Source: CAWKGC01 sp963849005 | GTDB lineage: Bacteria; Pseudomonadota; Gammaproteobacteria; Burkholderiales; Usitatibacteraceae | Length of the DNA: 64,000 nt | Direction: 5' to 3' | Assembly (NCBI GenBank): GCA_963849005.1 | Contig: CAWKGC010000021.1 | Coordinates: forward strand, 434,001-498,000 | Part shown: piece after piece, positions 30,197-38,606 of the stretch | Layout of the letters: the number at the start of each line of letters is the position of its first letter | Numbering within the stretch: position 1 is the stretch's first letter | Notes under the pieces: generated by a model | Database searches by the model: none | Told to the model about the DNA's origin: nothing | The model's input: the letters and a program-made list of their open reading frames with translations, nothing else | Position numbers and translations under genes: made by a program

Positions 30197-31348
30197 CTAA
30201 TGCAGGCCCGATGACTTGAGGCGGACCATCTTGGCCGCGTACAGGTCGTGGTCCTTTCGCGTCGTGCTGTTCTCCATCGCGAGGGCCAGTTCCTTGCCGG
30301 CCCGCTCGTTGTCCCCCAGGTTGAAGAGCGCGAGCGCGAGCCAGAAATGGAACTCGTGGTAGAACGGGGCGCGGTCGATTTCCTTCGTGAAGAAATCGCG
30401 TGCCGCGCTGAAGTCCCCCGCGCGCATGGCCGCCACGCCCCGGTTGAAGAAAGCGAAGGGAGGCTCGGGGTCGATCTGCGCGAGCTGCGCCTCGAGTTCC
30501 CGCGACTCGGCGACGCGGCCCAGGTCGGCCAGCACGGTCGCCATGTTCGACATCAGGCTGATGTTGCGCGGCTCGTACTTGAGTCCGTGGGCGAGTACCT
30601 TCGCCGCCTCGTCGAGATTGCCGTGGCGCCGGTAGACGACTCCCAGGGTGTTGTAGAGCGTGACGAACTGCGGGTCCTGCCGGATCGCCTCGCGCGCGAA
30701 CCAGTACGCGTCGTCGACATTGTCCGCGGCGAGCGACTCGGCCGCGCGGTTGTTCATGTACATGGCGAGGATGGTGTCCTCGCCGAGCTTCTTCCAGATC
30801 GTGCCGCGCAGGTCCCGGGGCGGCAGGAAGTCCACCGTGAGCTGCTCGCCCTCGTCGTACTGCGAGCCCACTTTCGGCGGCCTCGCGCCGAGGGTGAGGT
30901 TGACGTGCCCGATGGAGAAATAGGTGTTGCCGTGCCGGCTCCAGGTCTCGTCGAAGTACAGGCTCTGGTAGCGCACGGGCACGCCCATCTGCCGGGCGAA
31001 CGCGGCCGTCATGATCACCAGCGACAGGCAGTTGCCCGAGCGCGCCTCGAACGCTTCGGCGGCGTTGCGCGTGAACGCGGCGTCGTATTCGAGCTTGAGC
31101 TGCCCCTTGTCGCGCAGGGCCTCGACGAGCGCCCGCTGCCGGCCCTTGTGGCCCGCCGGCGACCCGATCTCCGTGGCGAGATAGCCCTTCATCTCATCGC
31201 TGAGCGCGAGCACCTGCCGGGCGTCGATCGCCTGCGACGGGGCGCGGAACAGGTGGTCGGCAAAGAAGCGGTCCGCCTGCGAGGCGGGGGGCGCGGACGC
31301 GCAGCCGCCCAGCGCGAGTGACAGCAGCAAGAGTGCACCGGTTTTCAT
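30197..31348 (-). CDS. Lipoprotein with transglutaminase-like core and TPR repeats
   Basis: Protein of 383 residues. The signal peptide ends in LALGG-C15. Residues about 95-185 contain a transglutaminase-like core with the Cys in RSGNCLSLVIMTAAFARQMGVPVRYQ, a His in SIGHVNL and Asp in TVDFLP. From about 215 on, tetratricopeptide repeats follow (TLYNTLGVVYRRHGNLDEAAKV and later). The order Cys-His-Asp is that of the catalytic triad. It is convergent with the adaptor gene with 4 bp between stops. Role unknown; transglutaminase-like/TPR lipoproteins are often found with envelope or polysaccharide genes. Confidence 0.8.
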   Translation of the reverse strand: MKTGALLLLSLALGGCASAPPASQADRFFADHLFRAPSQAIDARQVLALSDEMKGYLATEIGSPAGHKGRQRALVEALRDKGQLKLEYDAAFTRNAAEAFEARSGNCLSLVIMTAAFARQMGVPVRYQSLYFDETWSRHGNTYFSIGHVNLTLGARPPKVGSQYDEGEQLTVDFLPPRDLRGTIWKKLGEDTILAMYMNNRAAESLAADNVDDAYWFAREAIRQDPQFVTLYNTLGVVYRRHGNLDEAAKVLAHGLKYEPRNISLMSNMATVLADLGRVAESRELEAQLAQIDPEPPFAFFNRGVAAMRAGDFSAARDFFTKEIDRAPFYHEFHFWLALALFNLGDNERAGKELALAMENSTTRKDHDLYAAKMVRLKSSGLH

Positions 31349-31429
31349 GTGGCGTCTCCTTCGGCTTGAAGGGCCATTGTGCGCCGAAACGGCGGCGGTC
31401 CGCAGCCGATTCTCGCGCCGCCTGGCGCC

Positions 31430-34132
31430 TCAGTCCAGGGCGCCGAACCAGCCGCGCCTTGCCATCCATTTTGCCGCCTCGAGCACCGGCAGGATCGTCA
31501 GCGCGGCGCCGCCGACGATGGCCCAGTCCACCGGGTGCAGGGCGAACATCCCGAACGGCTCCTTCAGGAAGGGCAGATAGACGACCAGGCACAGCAAGGC
31601 GGCTTCCCAGGCCGTGGCGAGGTTGAGCCAGCGGTTGGCGAACGGGCGGTCGAGCGCCGACAGCCGGTCGGAGCGGAAGTTGTAGGCGTTCACGAGCTGG
31701 ATCAGCACCAGGCAGACGAAGGTCATCGTCATCGCGTCGGCGGCGCTGCGGCCCGACCGCAATGCCCACGTGAACAGCGCGAGGTTGACCGCGGCCGACC
31801 ACGCGCCGCCGACCAGCATCAGCGCGACCACGGGCCGCGTGAAGATGCCGGTGCCGGGGTCGCGCGGCTTGCGGCGCATCAGGTCGTGCTCGGGCGGGTC
31901 GACCGCGAGCGCCAGCGCCGGCAGGCCGTCGGTGGCGAGGTTCACGTAGAGGATCTGCACGGCGGTAAGCGGCAGGGGCAGGCCGAGCAGCATGGCGCCG
32001 GCCATGAGCCCGATCTCGCCGATGTTGGAGGAGAGCAGGAACATCAGGTACTTCTTGATGTTGCCGAAGATGCCGCGGCCTTCCTCCACGGCGGCGACGA
32101 TCGAGGCGAAGTTGTCGTCGGTGAGCATCATCGCCGCCGCTTCCTTCGCGACATCGGTCCCGGTGATGCCCATGGCAACGCCGATGTCGGCCTTCTTCAG
32201 CGCCGGGGCGTCGTTCACGCCGTCGCCGGTCATCGCGACGACGTGCCCTTGCTGCTGGAGCGCGGTCACGACGCGCAGCTTGTGCGCCGGCGACACGCGC
32301 GCATAGACGTCGATGTTCGCGACTTCGCGCGCGAGTTCGGCGTCGCCCATCTCCTCCAGTTGCGCGCCGGTGACCACGCGGCCCTTCCTCAGGATGCCGA
32401 GTTCGCGGGCCACGGCGCGCGCCGTCGCCGGGTGGTCGCCGGTGATCATGACGACGCGAACGCCGGCGTCCTCGCACTTGCGCATCGCGGCCTCGGCTTC
32501 CGGCCGCGGCGGGTCGATCATGCCGACGAGGCCGAGGAAGGTCATTTCGCGTTGGGCGTTTTCCGGCGTGGCGTCGGCGCGCATCGCGACGGCGATGACG
32601 CGCAGGGCGTCGTTCGCCATTTCATGCGCGACGTGGAGGATCTCCTGCCGGCCTTCCTCGCCGAGCGGCGCCGCGCCCTCCGCCGTGAGCAGCGCGGTGC
32701 ACGAAGCGACGATCACTTCCGGCGCCCCCTTGGCGTAGGCGACGACGCCATCGCCGGTCGCGTGCAGCGTCGTCATGCGCTTGGTCTCGGAGGCGAAGGG
32801 AATCTCGTGCACGCGCGCGAAGCGGGCGTCGAGATCCGCCTTGTTCAATCCGGCCTTCGCGGCGGCCGCGAGCAGCGCGCCCTCCGTAGGGTCGCCGCTC
32901 ACCGTCCAGGCGCCGTCGGCCTCGCCTTGCAGGATGCGCGCGTCCGACGCGAGCGCCGCCGCCCTGAGCAGGTGCTCGAGCGCTTCGGGAGGCTCGCAGC
33001 GCACGCCGTCGCGCAGGAACTCGCCTTGCGGCTCGTAGCCGATGCCGGACACATCGAGCAGGTGGCCGTGGACGTAGACCTTGCGCGCCGTCATCTCGTC
33101 GCGGGTCAGCGTGCCGGTCTTGTCCGAGCAGATCACCGAGGTGCTGCCGAGCGTTTCCACCGCCGAGAGGCGGCGCATCAGTGCGCGCCGCTTCGCCAGC
33201 CTCTGCACGCCGAGCGCCAGCGAAATGGTGACGACCGCGGGCAGGGCCTCGGGCACGACCGCGACGGCGAGCGCGATCCCGAATACCAGCATCTCGATGA
33301 ACGGCTGGCCGCGCAGCAGGCCGAACACGACGATCACGGCGACGATCGCCAGCGCCGCTCGCGCGAGCGCCCGCCCGAGCTTGTCGAGGTTCAACTGCAA
33401 CGGGGTCTTGCCGGTCTCGACGTCCTCGAGCAGCCGGGCGATCTTGCCGAATTCCGTCTGCATGCCGGTGGCTGCCACCAGTGCGCGTCCCCGGCCATAA
33501 GTGGCGGCAGTGCCCGCGTACACCATGTTGCTGCGATCGGCCAATGCGAGTTCGGGGTCGGCGAGCGCGGCCACGCCCTTCTCCACTGCTCCCGATTCGC
33601 CGGTGAGCGCAGCCTGTTGCACCTGCAGGTTCGCTGCCTCGAAAAGGCGCGCGTCGCCGGCGACGCGGTCGCCTGCGCGCAGGATGAGGACGTCGCCCGG
33701 GACGAGGTCGCGCGCGGCGATCTCGCTTTCCCGCCCGTCGCGCAGGACGCTCGCGGTGGGGGCGGCGAGCGTTCGCAACGCCTCGATCGCGCGCTCCGCG
33801 CGGTACTCCTGGAAGAAACCGAAGAGCACGGCGAACAGCACGATGACCGTGATCGCGATGGCCTCGACGCCGTGGCCGAGCAGCGCCGACAGCGCCGTGG
33901 CCGCGAGCAGGATGACGATGAGGACGTTCTTCACCTGTGCCGCGAGCAGCGCCCACGGCGAGACGCGGCGCGTTGCCTGCAATTCGTTGGGGCCGGCCTC
34001 CGACAGGCGTTGCCGCGCCTGCGCGGTGGTCAATCCGGAGGGGGTCGATCGAAGTTGCCCGAACAGTTCGTCCGCCGCGACAGCGTGCGGGGGCAGGCTT
34101 GGAAGGGAGTCGGTGCTGCGGGCCTTGTCCAT
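31430..34132 (-). CDS. P-type cation-transporting ATPase (type II)
   Basis: Intact pump of 900 residues. It has an N-terminal cation-ATPase domain (GLTTAQARQRLSEAGPNEL), the actuator loop LTGES at 176-180, the membrane motif VVPEALPAV at 292-300, the phosphorylated D337 in CSDKTGTLT, and MITGDHPATARAV with TGDGVNDAPALKKADIGVAMG. The PEALP motif and C-terminal four-helix block (about 700-890) place it in the type II group of Ca2+/H+/Na+,K+ pumps; ion specificity cannot be fixed. It stands between a spermidine-synthase-like gene and the TPR lipoprotein on the same strand. Confidence 0.9.
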   Translation of the reverse strand: MDKARSTDSLPSLPPHAVAADELFGQLRSTPSGLTTAQARQRLSEAGPNELQATRRVSPWALLAAQVKNVLIVILLAATALSALLGHGVEAIAITVIVLFAVLFGFFQEYRAERAIEALRTLAAPTASVLRDGRESEIAARDLVPGDVLILRAGDRVAGDARLFEAANLQVQQAALTGESGAVEKGVAALADPELALADRSNMVYAGTAATYGRGRALVAATGMQTEFGKIARLLEDVETGKTPLQLNLDKLGRALARAALAIVAVIVVFGLLRGQPFIEMLVFGIALAVAVVPEALPAVVTISLALGVQRLAKRRALMRRLSAVETLGSTSVICSDKTGTLTRDEMTARKVYVHGHLLDVSGIGYEPQGEFLRDGVRCEPPEALEHLLRAAALASDARILQGEADGAWTVSGDPTEGALLAAAAKAGLNKADLDARFARVHEIPFASETKRMTTLHATGDGVVAYAKGAPEVIVASCTALLTAEGAAPLGEEGRQEILHVAHEMANDALRVIAVAMRADATPENAQREMTFLGLVGMIDPPRPEAEAAMRKCEDAGVRVVMITGDHPATARAVARELGILRKGRVVTGAQLEEMGDAELAREVANIDVYARVSPAHKLRVVTALQQQGHVVAMTGDGVNDAPALKKADIGVAMGITGTDVAKEAAAMMLTDDNFASIVAAVEEGRGIFGNIKKYLMFLLSSNIGEIGLMAGAMLLGLPLPLTAVQILYVNLATDGLPALALAVDPPEHDLMRRKPRDPGTGIFTRPVVALMLVGGAWSAAVNLALFTWALRSGRSAADAMTMTFVCLVLIQLVNAYNFRSDRLSALDRPFANRWLNLATAWEAALLCLVVYLPFLKEPFGMFALHPVDWAIVGGAALTILPVLEAAKWMARRGWFGALD

Positions 34133-34184
34133 GGCTTCCGTGCGGTGGAGGGCGGGGCGGCTCGCCGCCCCGGTGGTGGCCTGC

Positions 34185-34940
34185 CTACATTACCAGCCGC
34201 TTCGCGTGGGCACTTTGCGCGTGGACAAGGCGCGCCAATGTGGGCAGCAGGTTCAGCCCGGTTTCCGCCTTGAGGCGCAGCGCGGCGGTGCGCAAGTCAT
34301 CGAAAGATTCGCCGATGGCCCGCCCGCGCGCAGCCAGCACGACGGTATTGCCCGCTTCGCCCGCCGGCAGGACCAGCACGCGCTTGGCGAACACCTCGCG
34401 AATGCGCTCGACGCTTGCCGCAACGCCCTTGCGCCGGTCGAGCAGGTTCACCGCGAGCATTCCCTGCCGGGTGAGGCGTTCCATGCAGTCCCGGTAGAAG
34501 GGCACCGAGTCGAGCTTGCCCGCGCGGCCCTTGGCGTCGAAGCCGTCGATGAGGATGAAGTCGAAGCGCGGCGCGGCTGCGGCCATGAACTCGCGGCCGT
34601 CGCCGATCTCGATCGCCAGGCGCCCGGGATCGTCTGGCAGCTTGAAGGACTGGCGCGCGGTGGCGACCACGGCGGGCGTGATCTCGACCACGGTCAGCTT
34701 CGCTTTCGGGTGGTGGCGATGCAGGAACTTGGTGATCGACGCGGCGCCGAGACCCACTTGCAGCACGGACTTCGGCCAATCGGGCTGGTCGGCGCGCAGC
34801 AGCAGCGGCATCATCATCTCGCGCGTGTATTCGAGCTCCAGCGCCCACGGCCGCGCGATCCGCATCGCGCCCTGCACCCAGTGCGAGCCGAAATGCAGGT
34901 AGCGGACGCCGTCTTCCTCGCTGGTCTCGATAGATGCCAT
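34185..34940 (-). CDS. Spermidine-synthase-like aminopropyltransferase fold protein
   Basis: SAM-fold protein of 251 residues with VLQVGLGAASITKFLHRHHPKAKLTVVEITP (motif I region, Gly loop), GDGREFM and FDFILIDGFDAKG, the pattern of spermidine synthases. The N-terminal tetramerisation part is short, as in the many orphan spermidine-synthase-like proteins of betaproteobacteria. The catalytic Asp of motif DGFD is present. It starts ATG immediately beside a palindromic repeat that begins 7 bases upstream. Confidence 0.8.
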   Translation of the reverse strand: MASIETSEEDGVRYLHFGSHWVQGAMRIARPWALELEYTREMMMPLLLRADQPDWPKSVLQVGLGAASITKFLHRHHPKAKLTVVEITPAVVATARQSFKLPDDPGRLAIEIGDGREFMAAAAPRFDFILIDGFDAKGRAGKLDSVPFYRDCMERLTRQGMLAVNLLDRRKGVAASVERIREVFAKRVLVLPAGEAGNTVVLAARGRAIGESFDDLRTAALRLKAETGLNLLPTLARLVHAQSAHAKRLVM

Positions 34941-34946
34941 GTTGAA

Positions 34947-35021
34947 AAACGGGGTCAGGTTACATTAAGTCAATAATGGGGTCAGAGTACATTTTCCCCG
35001 AAATGCAACCTGACCCCGTTT
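34947..35021. repeat. REP-like palindromic element 1
   Basis: Perfect 15-base inverted repeat, AAACGGGGTCAGGTT at 34947-34961 and its complement at 35007-35021. A third copy of the core (GGGGTCAGAGTACATTTT) lies between the arms. The element sits between the divergent spermidine-synthase-like and DUF1993 genes. The shared core GGGGTCAG marks a dispersed intergenic repeat family known from betaproteobacteria and their relatives. Confidence 0.85.
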
Positions 35022-35080
35022 CCCGGGAGTTCTCCGAAGTCGGGCAGAATACGCGATCCCCCATCCCGCTGGAGAGTGAA

Positions 35081-35589
35081 TTGAAGATTTCGATGTACGA
35101 AGCCTCGGTGCCGGTGTTCGCCAAGGTGCTGGGCAACCTCGCCGCCATCCTCGAAAAGGCCGCCGCGCATGCCGAGGCGAAGAAGATCGAACCCGCCGTG
35201 CTGCTGCAAAGCCGCCTCGCTCCCGACATGTTCCCGCTGGTGCGGCAGGTGCAGATCGCCGCCGATGCGGCCAAGGGCGGCGCCGCGCGGCTCGCCGGAG
35301 GTCGAGCTTCCTTCCTACGAAGACAATGAAGCGACCTTCGCCGGAACTCGTGCAGCGCCTGAAGAAGACCGTGGCTTTCCTGGAAACGCTCAAGCCCGCT
35401 TCGTTCGAAGGCTCCGAGGACCGCACGGTGACCTGGAAAACGCGCACGGCCGAGAAGTCGATGGTCGGCATGCCGTACCTCCTCACCCACGTCACGCCGA
35501 ACCTGTTCTTCCACGTGACGACGGCCTACAACATCCTTCGCCACAACGGCGTGGAGATCGGCAAGCAGGACTTCCTCGGCCGGTCGTAA
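35081..35589 (+). CDS. DUF1993 family protein
   Basis: Small helical protein with the family start KISMYEASVPVF, then LDKAAAHA-like AILEKAAAHAEAKK and the C-terminal block YLLTHVTPNLFFHVTTAYNILRHNGVEIGK. DUF1993 belongs to the DinB-like four-helix group. Two extra bases, near 35301 and 35343, shift the frame; without them it is 168 residues, the normal size. I start at TTG because GGAGAG lies four bases upstream and the KIS lead-in is conserved; the ATG four codons later is the alternative. Function unknown. Confidence 0.75.
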
Positions 35590-35594
35590 GGAAC

Positions 35595-35716
35595 AATCGG
35601 GGTCAGAGCCGTCAATGGGGTCAGAGCTTAAATATCTGGCGCGGATCGCGCAGCGATCACGGCCTCCGGAAATGTACCTGACCCCGTAACGAGATATGTC
35701 GGCTCTGACCCCGATT
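35595..35716. repeat. REP-like palindromic element 2, nested
   Basis: Outer perfect 16-base inverted repeat AATCGGGGTCAGAGCC (35595-35610) with its complement at 35701-35716. Inside are a second left core (ATGGGGTCAGAGCTTAAAT, from 35615) and a second right core (ATGTACCTGACCCCGTAA, from 35672), so two elements appear nested. It lies between the convergent DUF1993 and cbpM genes, where it could fold as a terminator-like hairpin. Confidence 0.85.
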
Positions 35717-35726
35717 CCGATCCCGG

Positions 35727-36032
35727 TCATCTTCGCGCCCGCGCGGAGGCGAGCTGCGCCTCCAGGGCGCCGATGCGCTCCAGCAACGTGAGCGCCAACG
35801 CCAGCGCGTGCGTATCGAGCTCGAGGCCTTCCTTCAGCCGGGAGGCCTTGCGCAGCGTCACCACGCATTCGGCCGTGAAGGTCCATTGCGCCGCGTCGAC
35901 GGGCACGAGCGCGCCGTAGTCCACGAGTTCGCGCACTTCCTCCTCGGAGAGTCCGCACAGGGCCACCAGTTCGGTGATCGAGACGATCTCGTCGCGGTCC
36001 ACCCACACGCCTTCGCCATGTTCAGCTTGCAT
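35727..36032 (-). CDS. cbpM: Chaperone modulator CbpM
   Basis: Protein of 101 residues with the MerR-like fold of CbpM: VSITELVALCGLSEEEVRELVDYGALVPVD, then a helical C-terminus (LALALTLLERIGALEAQLASARARR). CbpM binds the J-domain of CbpA and blocks its stimulation of DnaK. It directly follows cbpA, its usual place, with an 11-base overlap between the cbpA end and the cbpM start. Confidence 0.88.
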   Translation of the reverse strand: MQAEHGEGVWVDRDEIVSITELVALCGLSEEEVRELVDYGALVPVDAAQWTFTAECVVTLRKASRLKEGLELDTHALALALTLLERIGALEAQLASARARR

Positions 36033-36987
36033 CTTTCGCCTCCGATCGGAAGTGGCCGCGCGGATTGAATGCCGAGGCCCCCGCGAGTTCCTTCATCAGC
36101 GCCTGCTCGCGCTCCGTGAGTTTCGGCGGAATGACGATCTGCGCGATAGCGTAGAGATCGCCTTCGCCGCCCCTGGGGTTCGGCAGCCCTCGCCTGGCGA
36201 GCCTGCAGTTTCTGCCCGGTGTTGGTCGCCGGCGGCACCTTGAGGCTCACCTTGCCGGCGAGCGTCGGCACTTCGACCGCCGCGCCCAGCGCGGCCTCCC
36301 ATGGCGCGAGCGGCAGGTCGAGGTAGAGGTCGTGCCCGTCGACGCGATACAGCCGGTGCGGCGCGAGCGTGATGTCGAGGTAGAGGTCGCCGTCCGGGCC
36401 GCCGTGGAAACCCTTGCCGCCCTTGCCGCGCAAGCGCAGGCGCTGGCCGTCGGTGGCGCCCTTCGGGATGCGCGCGGTGAACTTGCGTTTCGCGTGATGC
36501 AGCCGGCCGTGCGCGTCGTAGTCGGGCACATCGAGGTCGAGGTCGACCATCGTCCCGTGGAAGGCGTCCTCGAGCGTGATGCGCGCGGTGACTTCGTAGT
36601 CCTGTCCGGGCATCGGCCGGTCGGCGCGCGCGCCGCCGCCGTGCTGCCTTGCGCCCGATGCCGGCGAAGAGGTCGGCCAGGTCGATGTCGTCGAAGGAAA
36701 ACTGGCCGTCAGCGAAATGCTGGCCGGCGCCCCGGCCCCAGTCGGGCGGCGGGCGGAAGTCCTCGCCCTGGCCGGTGGCTGCCGAGCTGGTCGTAGGCGG
36801 CGCGCTTTTCCGGGTCCTTGAGCGTCTGCTAGGCCTCGGCGAGCTCCTTGAATTTCTCCTCGCCTGCGGGGTCCTTGGTGACGTCCGGATGGTACTTCTG
36901 CGCGAGCTTGCGATAGGCCTTCTTGATCTCGTCGGTGCCGGCGTCGCGCTTCACGCCGAGCGTCGCGTAGTAGTCCTTGAATTTCAT
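36022..36987 (-). CDS. cbpA: DnaJ-like curved-DNA-binding protein CbpA
   Basis: J-domain co-chaperone. The J-domain is clear: KDYYATLGVKRDAG...KKAYRKLAQKYHPDV with the HPD triad. Then follow a Gly/Phe-poor linker, two substrate-binding barrels (DYEVTARITLEDAFHGT, GATDGQRLRLRGKGGKGFHGG) and the C-terminus LTEREQALMKELA. The sequence is broken: TAG replaces an expected Tyr codon in KELAEA(Y)QTLKDP (near 36829), and the frame shifts near 36780, 36660 and 36195. Length over the span is about 320 residues, normal for CbpA. Given the damage pattern elsewhere, sequence errors are the first explanation, but the nonsense codon is a substitution and makes real decay possible. Confidence 0.8.
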
Positions 36988-37004
36988 TGCCAGGCCTCTC
37001 CAGC

Positions 37005-37091
37005 GAAAACGGGGTCAGAGTACATTTCCCGGGCTTCGCTTGGAAATGTACTCTGACCCCGTTTTCGGGGAAATGTACTCTGACCCCGTTT
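37005..37091. repeat. REP-like palindromic element 3 with an extra arm
   Basis: Perfect 25-base inverted repeat (37005-37029 and 37042-37066) around a 12-base loop; the arms contain GGGGTCAGAGTACATTTCC. A third arm in the same orientation as the right one follows at 37071-37091 (ATGTACTCTGACCCCGTTT). It lies between the minus-strand outer membrane protein gene and cbpA, upstream of the cbpA start. Confidence 0.88.
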
Positions 37092-37104
37092 ACCGGGGAT
37101 CCGG

Positions 37105-37896
37105 CTAGAAGCGCCCGACCAGCGAAAGCGTCGGTCCCTGGAACTTGTAGTTCACGTTGCCGTTCCAGTCGCTCTTGGTGATGTCGAGCCGGTAATTGTT
37201 GTAGCTGTAGCCGGCCTCCACGCCCCAGTTCTTCACCGGGTAATACTGGATGGCGGCGTTGAAAACGTTGAGCGTGCCGTCGTAATCGCCGTACTTGATG
37301 CCGAACCAGTTGAGGCGCACGTTGGCGCTCCACTTGTCGTCGAACTTCGTCGAGCCCTGCAGCGCGATGACCGGCAGCGGAGCGCTCGCGCTCTTGCTTG
37401 ACGACAAATTCCCCTGCGGCCCCGAAAGTCCTACATCCAGTTTGGTGTAGTCGACGCCCAGGCCGATCGCCAGTTCATTGCCGCCATCCTGGTAGAACGA
37501 ATACAGGTAGGTCAACGCGTAGACGGTGCTGTCGAAATTGCTGTTCACGCTCGTGTTGATCGGGAACACCACGTCGCCGAAGCGGATCTCGCCCGAGGCG
37601 GTCGCGGTCGCACTGCGGTCGAGCTTCAGGTAGTTGAACTCCAGGCGGTGGCGCTGGGCGAAGCGCCATGTCGCGTCGAAGATCGGCAGCGTCTTCGAAT
37701 CCGTGAGGCCGAGGTCGCTTTCGAAGTTGATCGTGGTGCCGATCGCGCCATTGGCGGCATTGGCCTGGGCGGAGGAGGAGATGTCGGGCCAGAACGCGCC
37801 GATGCGAAACTCGAAGGCGTCGTACTTGGCGGCCTGCGCGAAGGAGGTGGCGGGCAGCGCGAGGAGCAGCGCCGCAGCAAGGGGGGAGAGTCTCAT
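37105..37896 (-). CDS. Outer membrane beta-barrel protein
   Basis: Protein of 263 residues with a signal peptide cleaved at ATSFA-QA and a mature part of alternating strands ending in a C-terminal Phe (LSLVGRF), the signature for BAM-dependent insertion. Strands read FEFRIGAFWPDI, RHRLEFNYLKLDRSAT, TVYALTYLYSF and WGVEAGYSYNNYRLDI. The strand count fits a small barrel of about 8-12 strands. The ATG follows AAGGA, and a consensus -10 lies 51 bases upstream. No specific function is recognised. Confidence 0.8.
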   Translation of the reverse strand: MRLSPLAAALLLALPATSFAQAAKYDAFEFRIGAFWPDISSSAQANAANGAIGTTINFESDLGLTDSKTLPIFDATWRFAQRHRLEFNYLKLDRSATATASGEIRFGDVVFPINTSVNSNFDSTVYALTYLYSFYQDGGNELAIGLGVDYTKLDVGLSGPQGNLSSSKSASAPLPVIALQGSTKFDDKWSANVRLNWFGIKYGDYDGTLNVFNAAIQYYPVKNWGVEAGYSYNNYRLDITKSDWNGNVNYKFQGPTLSLVGRF

Positions 37897-37947
37897 TGAA
37901 GGTCCTTATTGAAGGCTTGATGGCGGGAAAGGGAAGGTTCAATTCCC

Positions 37948-37953
37948 ATTATA
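37948..37953 (-). promoter_or_regulatory. -10 box of the outer membrane protein gene
   Basis: Minus-strand TATAAT within the small palindrome ATTATAAT. It would give a leader of about 45 bases containing AAGGA before the ATG. The -35 region is not convincing. Confidence 0.4.
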
Positions 37954-37994
37954 ATGCTGCAGCGCGCAACGTGCATTCGATTCCCATAAGAACC

Positions 37995-38067
37995 GGGGTC
38001 AGAGACGTAATACTTCGGGATTCGGGCCAGGCTCCGAATGACGACGAAGTATTACGTCTCTGACCCC
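37995..38067. repeat. REP-like palindromic element 4
   Basis: Perfect 23-base inverted repeat, 37995-38017 and 38045-38067, whose left arm begins GGGGTCAGAGACGTAATAC. The right arm ends 2 bases before the yaeQ stop codon. The arms share only the first 10 bases with elements 1-3, so the outer core is constant and the inner part differs. Confidence 0.88.
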
Positions 38068-38069
38068 AA

Positions 38070-38606
38070 TTATTTCTTCAGCACCACCGGTTCGGCGTGC
38101 ACGCTCTCGCCCGCGTCGGCCAGCCAGAACTGGCCCTCCTGGATGCTGCAGTTGATCGACATGTTGCGGGCGGCGAGCTTTGCCATGGCGAGGCTCGCGT
38201 CCTGCGGGATCTCCACGACGCAGAGGTTGTCGTGGCGGGCGAGCGCCGGCGCATTCTGGCCCCACCACATCCCCGCGCCGCGACCGTAGAGGTACACCGT
38301 CACGCGGTCGGCGCGCCCGCAGGCCTTGCGCACGTCGCGCTCGTCGGGCAGCCCCACGTCGATCCACAGCTTGATTCGGCCCGTGAGGTCTTTCTTCACG
38401 AGGTCGGGCTCGTCGTCGGCGGAGATCCCGCGGCCGAATTCCAGCGACTCGTCGGCATTCAAGGCGAACGCCAGCAGCCGCACCATCATGCGTTCGTCGG
38501 TCTCCGAGGGGTGGCGCGCGAGCGTCAGCGAATGGCTCGCGTAATAGGCGCGGTCCATGTCCGAGACCTGCAGCTCGGCCTTGAAGATCGTCGCCTTGAG
38601 CGCCAT
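38070..38606 (-). CDS. yaeQ: YaeQ family protein
   Basis: Complete protein of 178 residues. It has the YaeQ hallmarks ALKATIFKAELQVSDMDRAYY, LTLARHPSETDERMMVRLLAFAL and LWIDVGLPDERDVRKACGRADRV. The structure of the family is PD-(D/E)XK nuclease-like; the biological role is uncertain, with early links to RfaH and haemolysin expression. Its start shares one base with the stop of the small gene upstream (TAATG). Confidence 0.92.
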   Translation of the reverse strand: MALKATIFKAELQVSDMDRAYYASHSLTLARHPSETDERMMVRLLAFALNADESLEFGRGISADDEPDLVKKDLTGRIKLWIDVGLPDERDVRKACGRADRVTVYLYGRGAGMWWGQNAPALARHDNLCVVEIPQDASLAMAKLAARNMSINCSIQEGQFWLADAGESVHAEPVVLKK

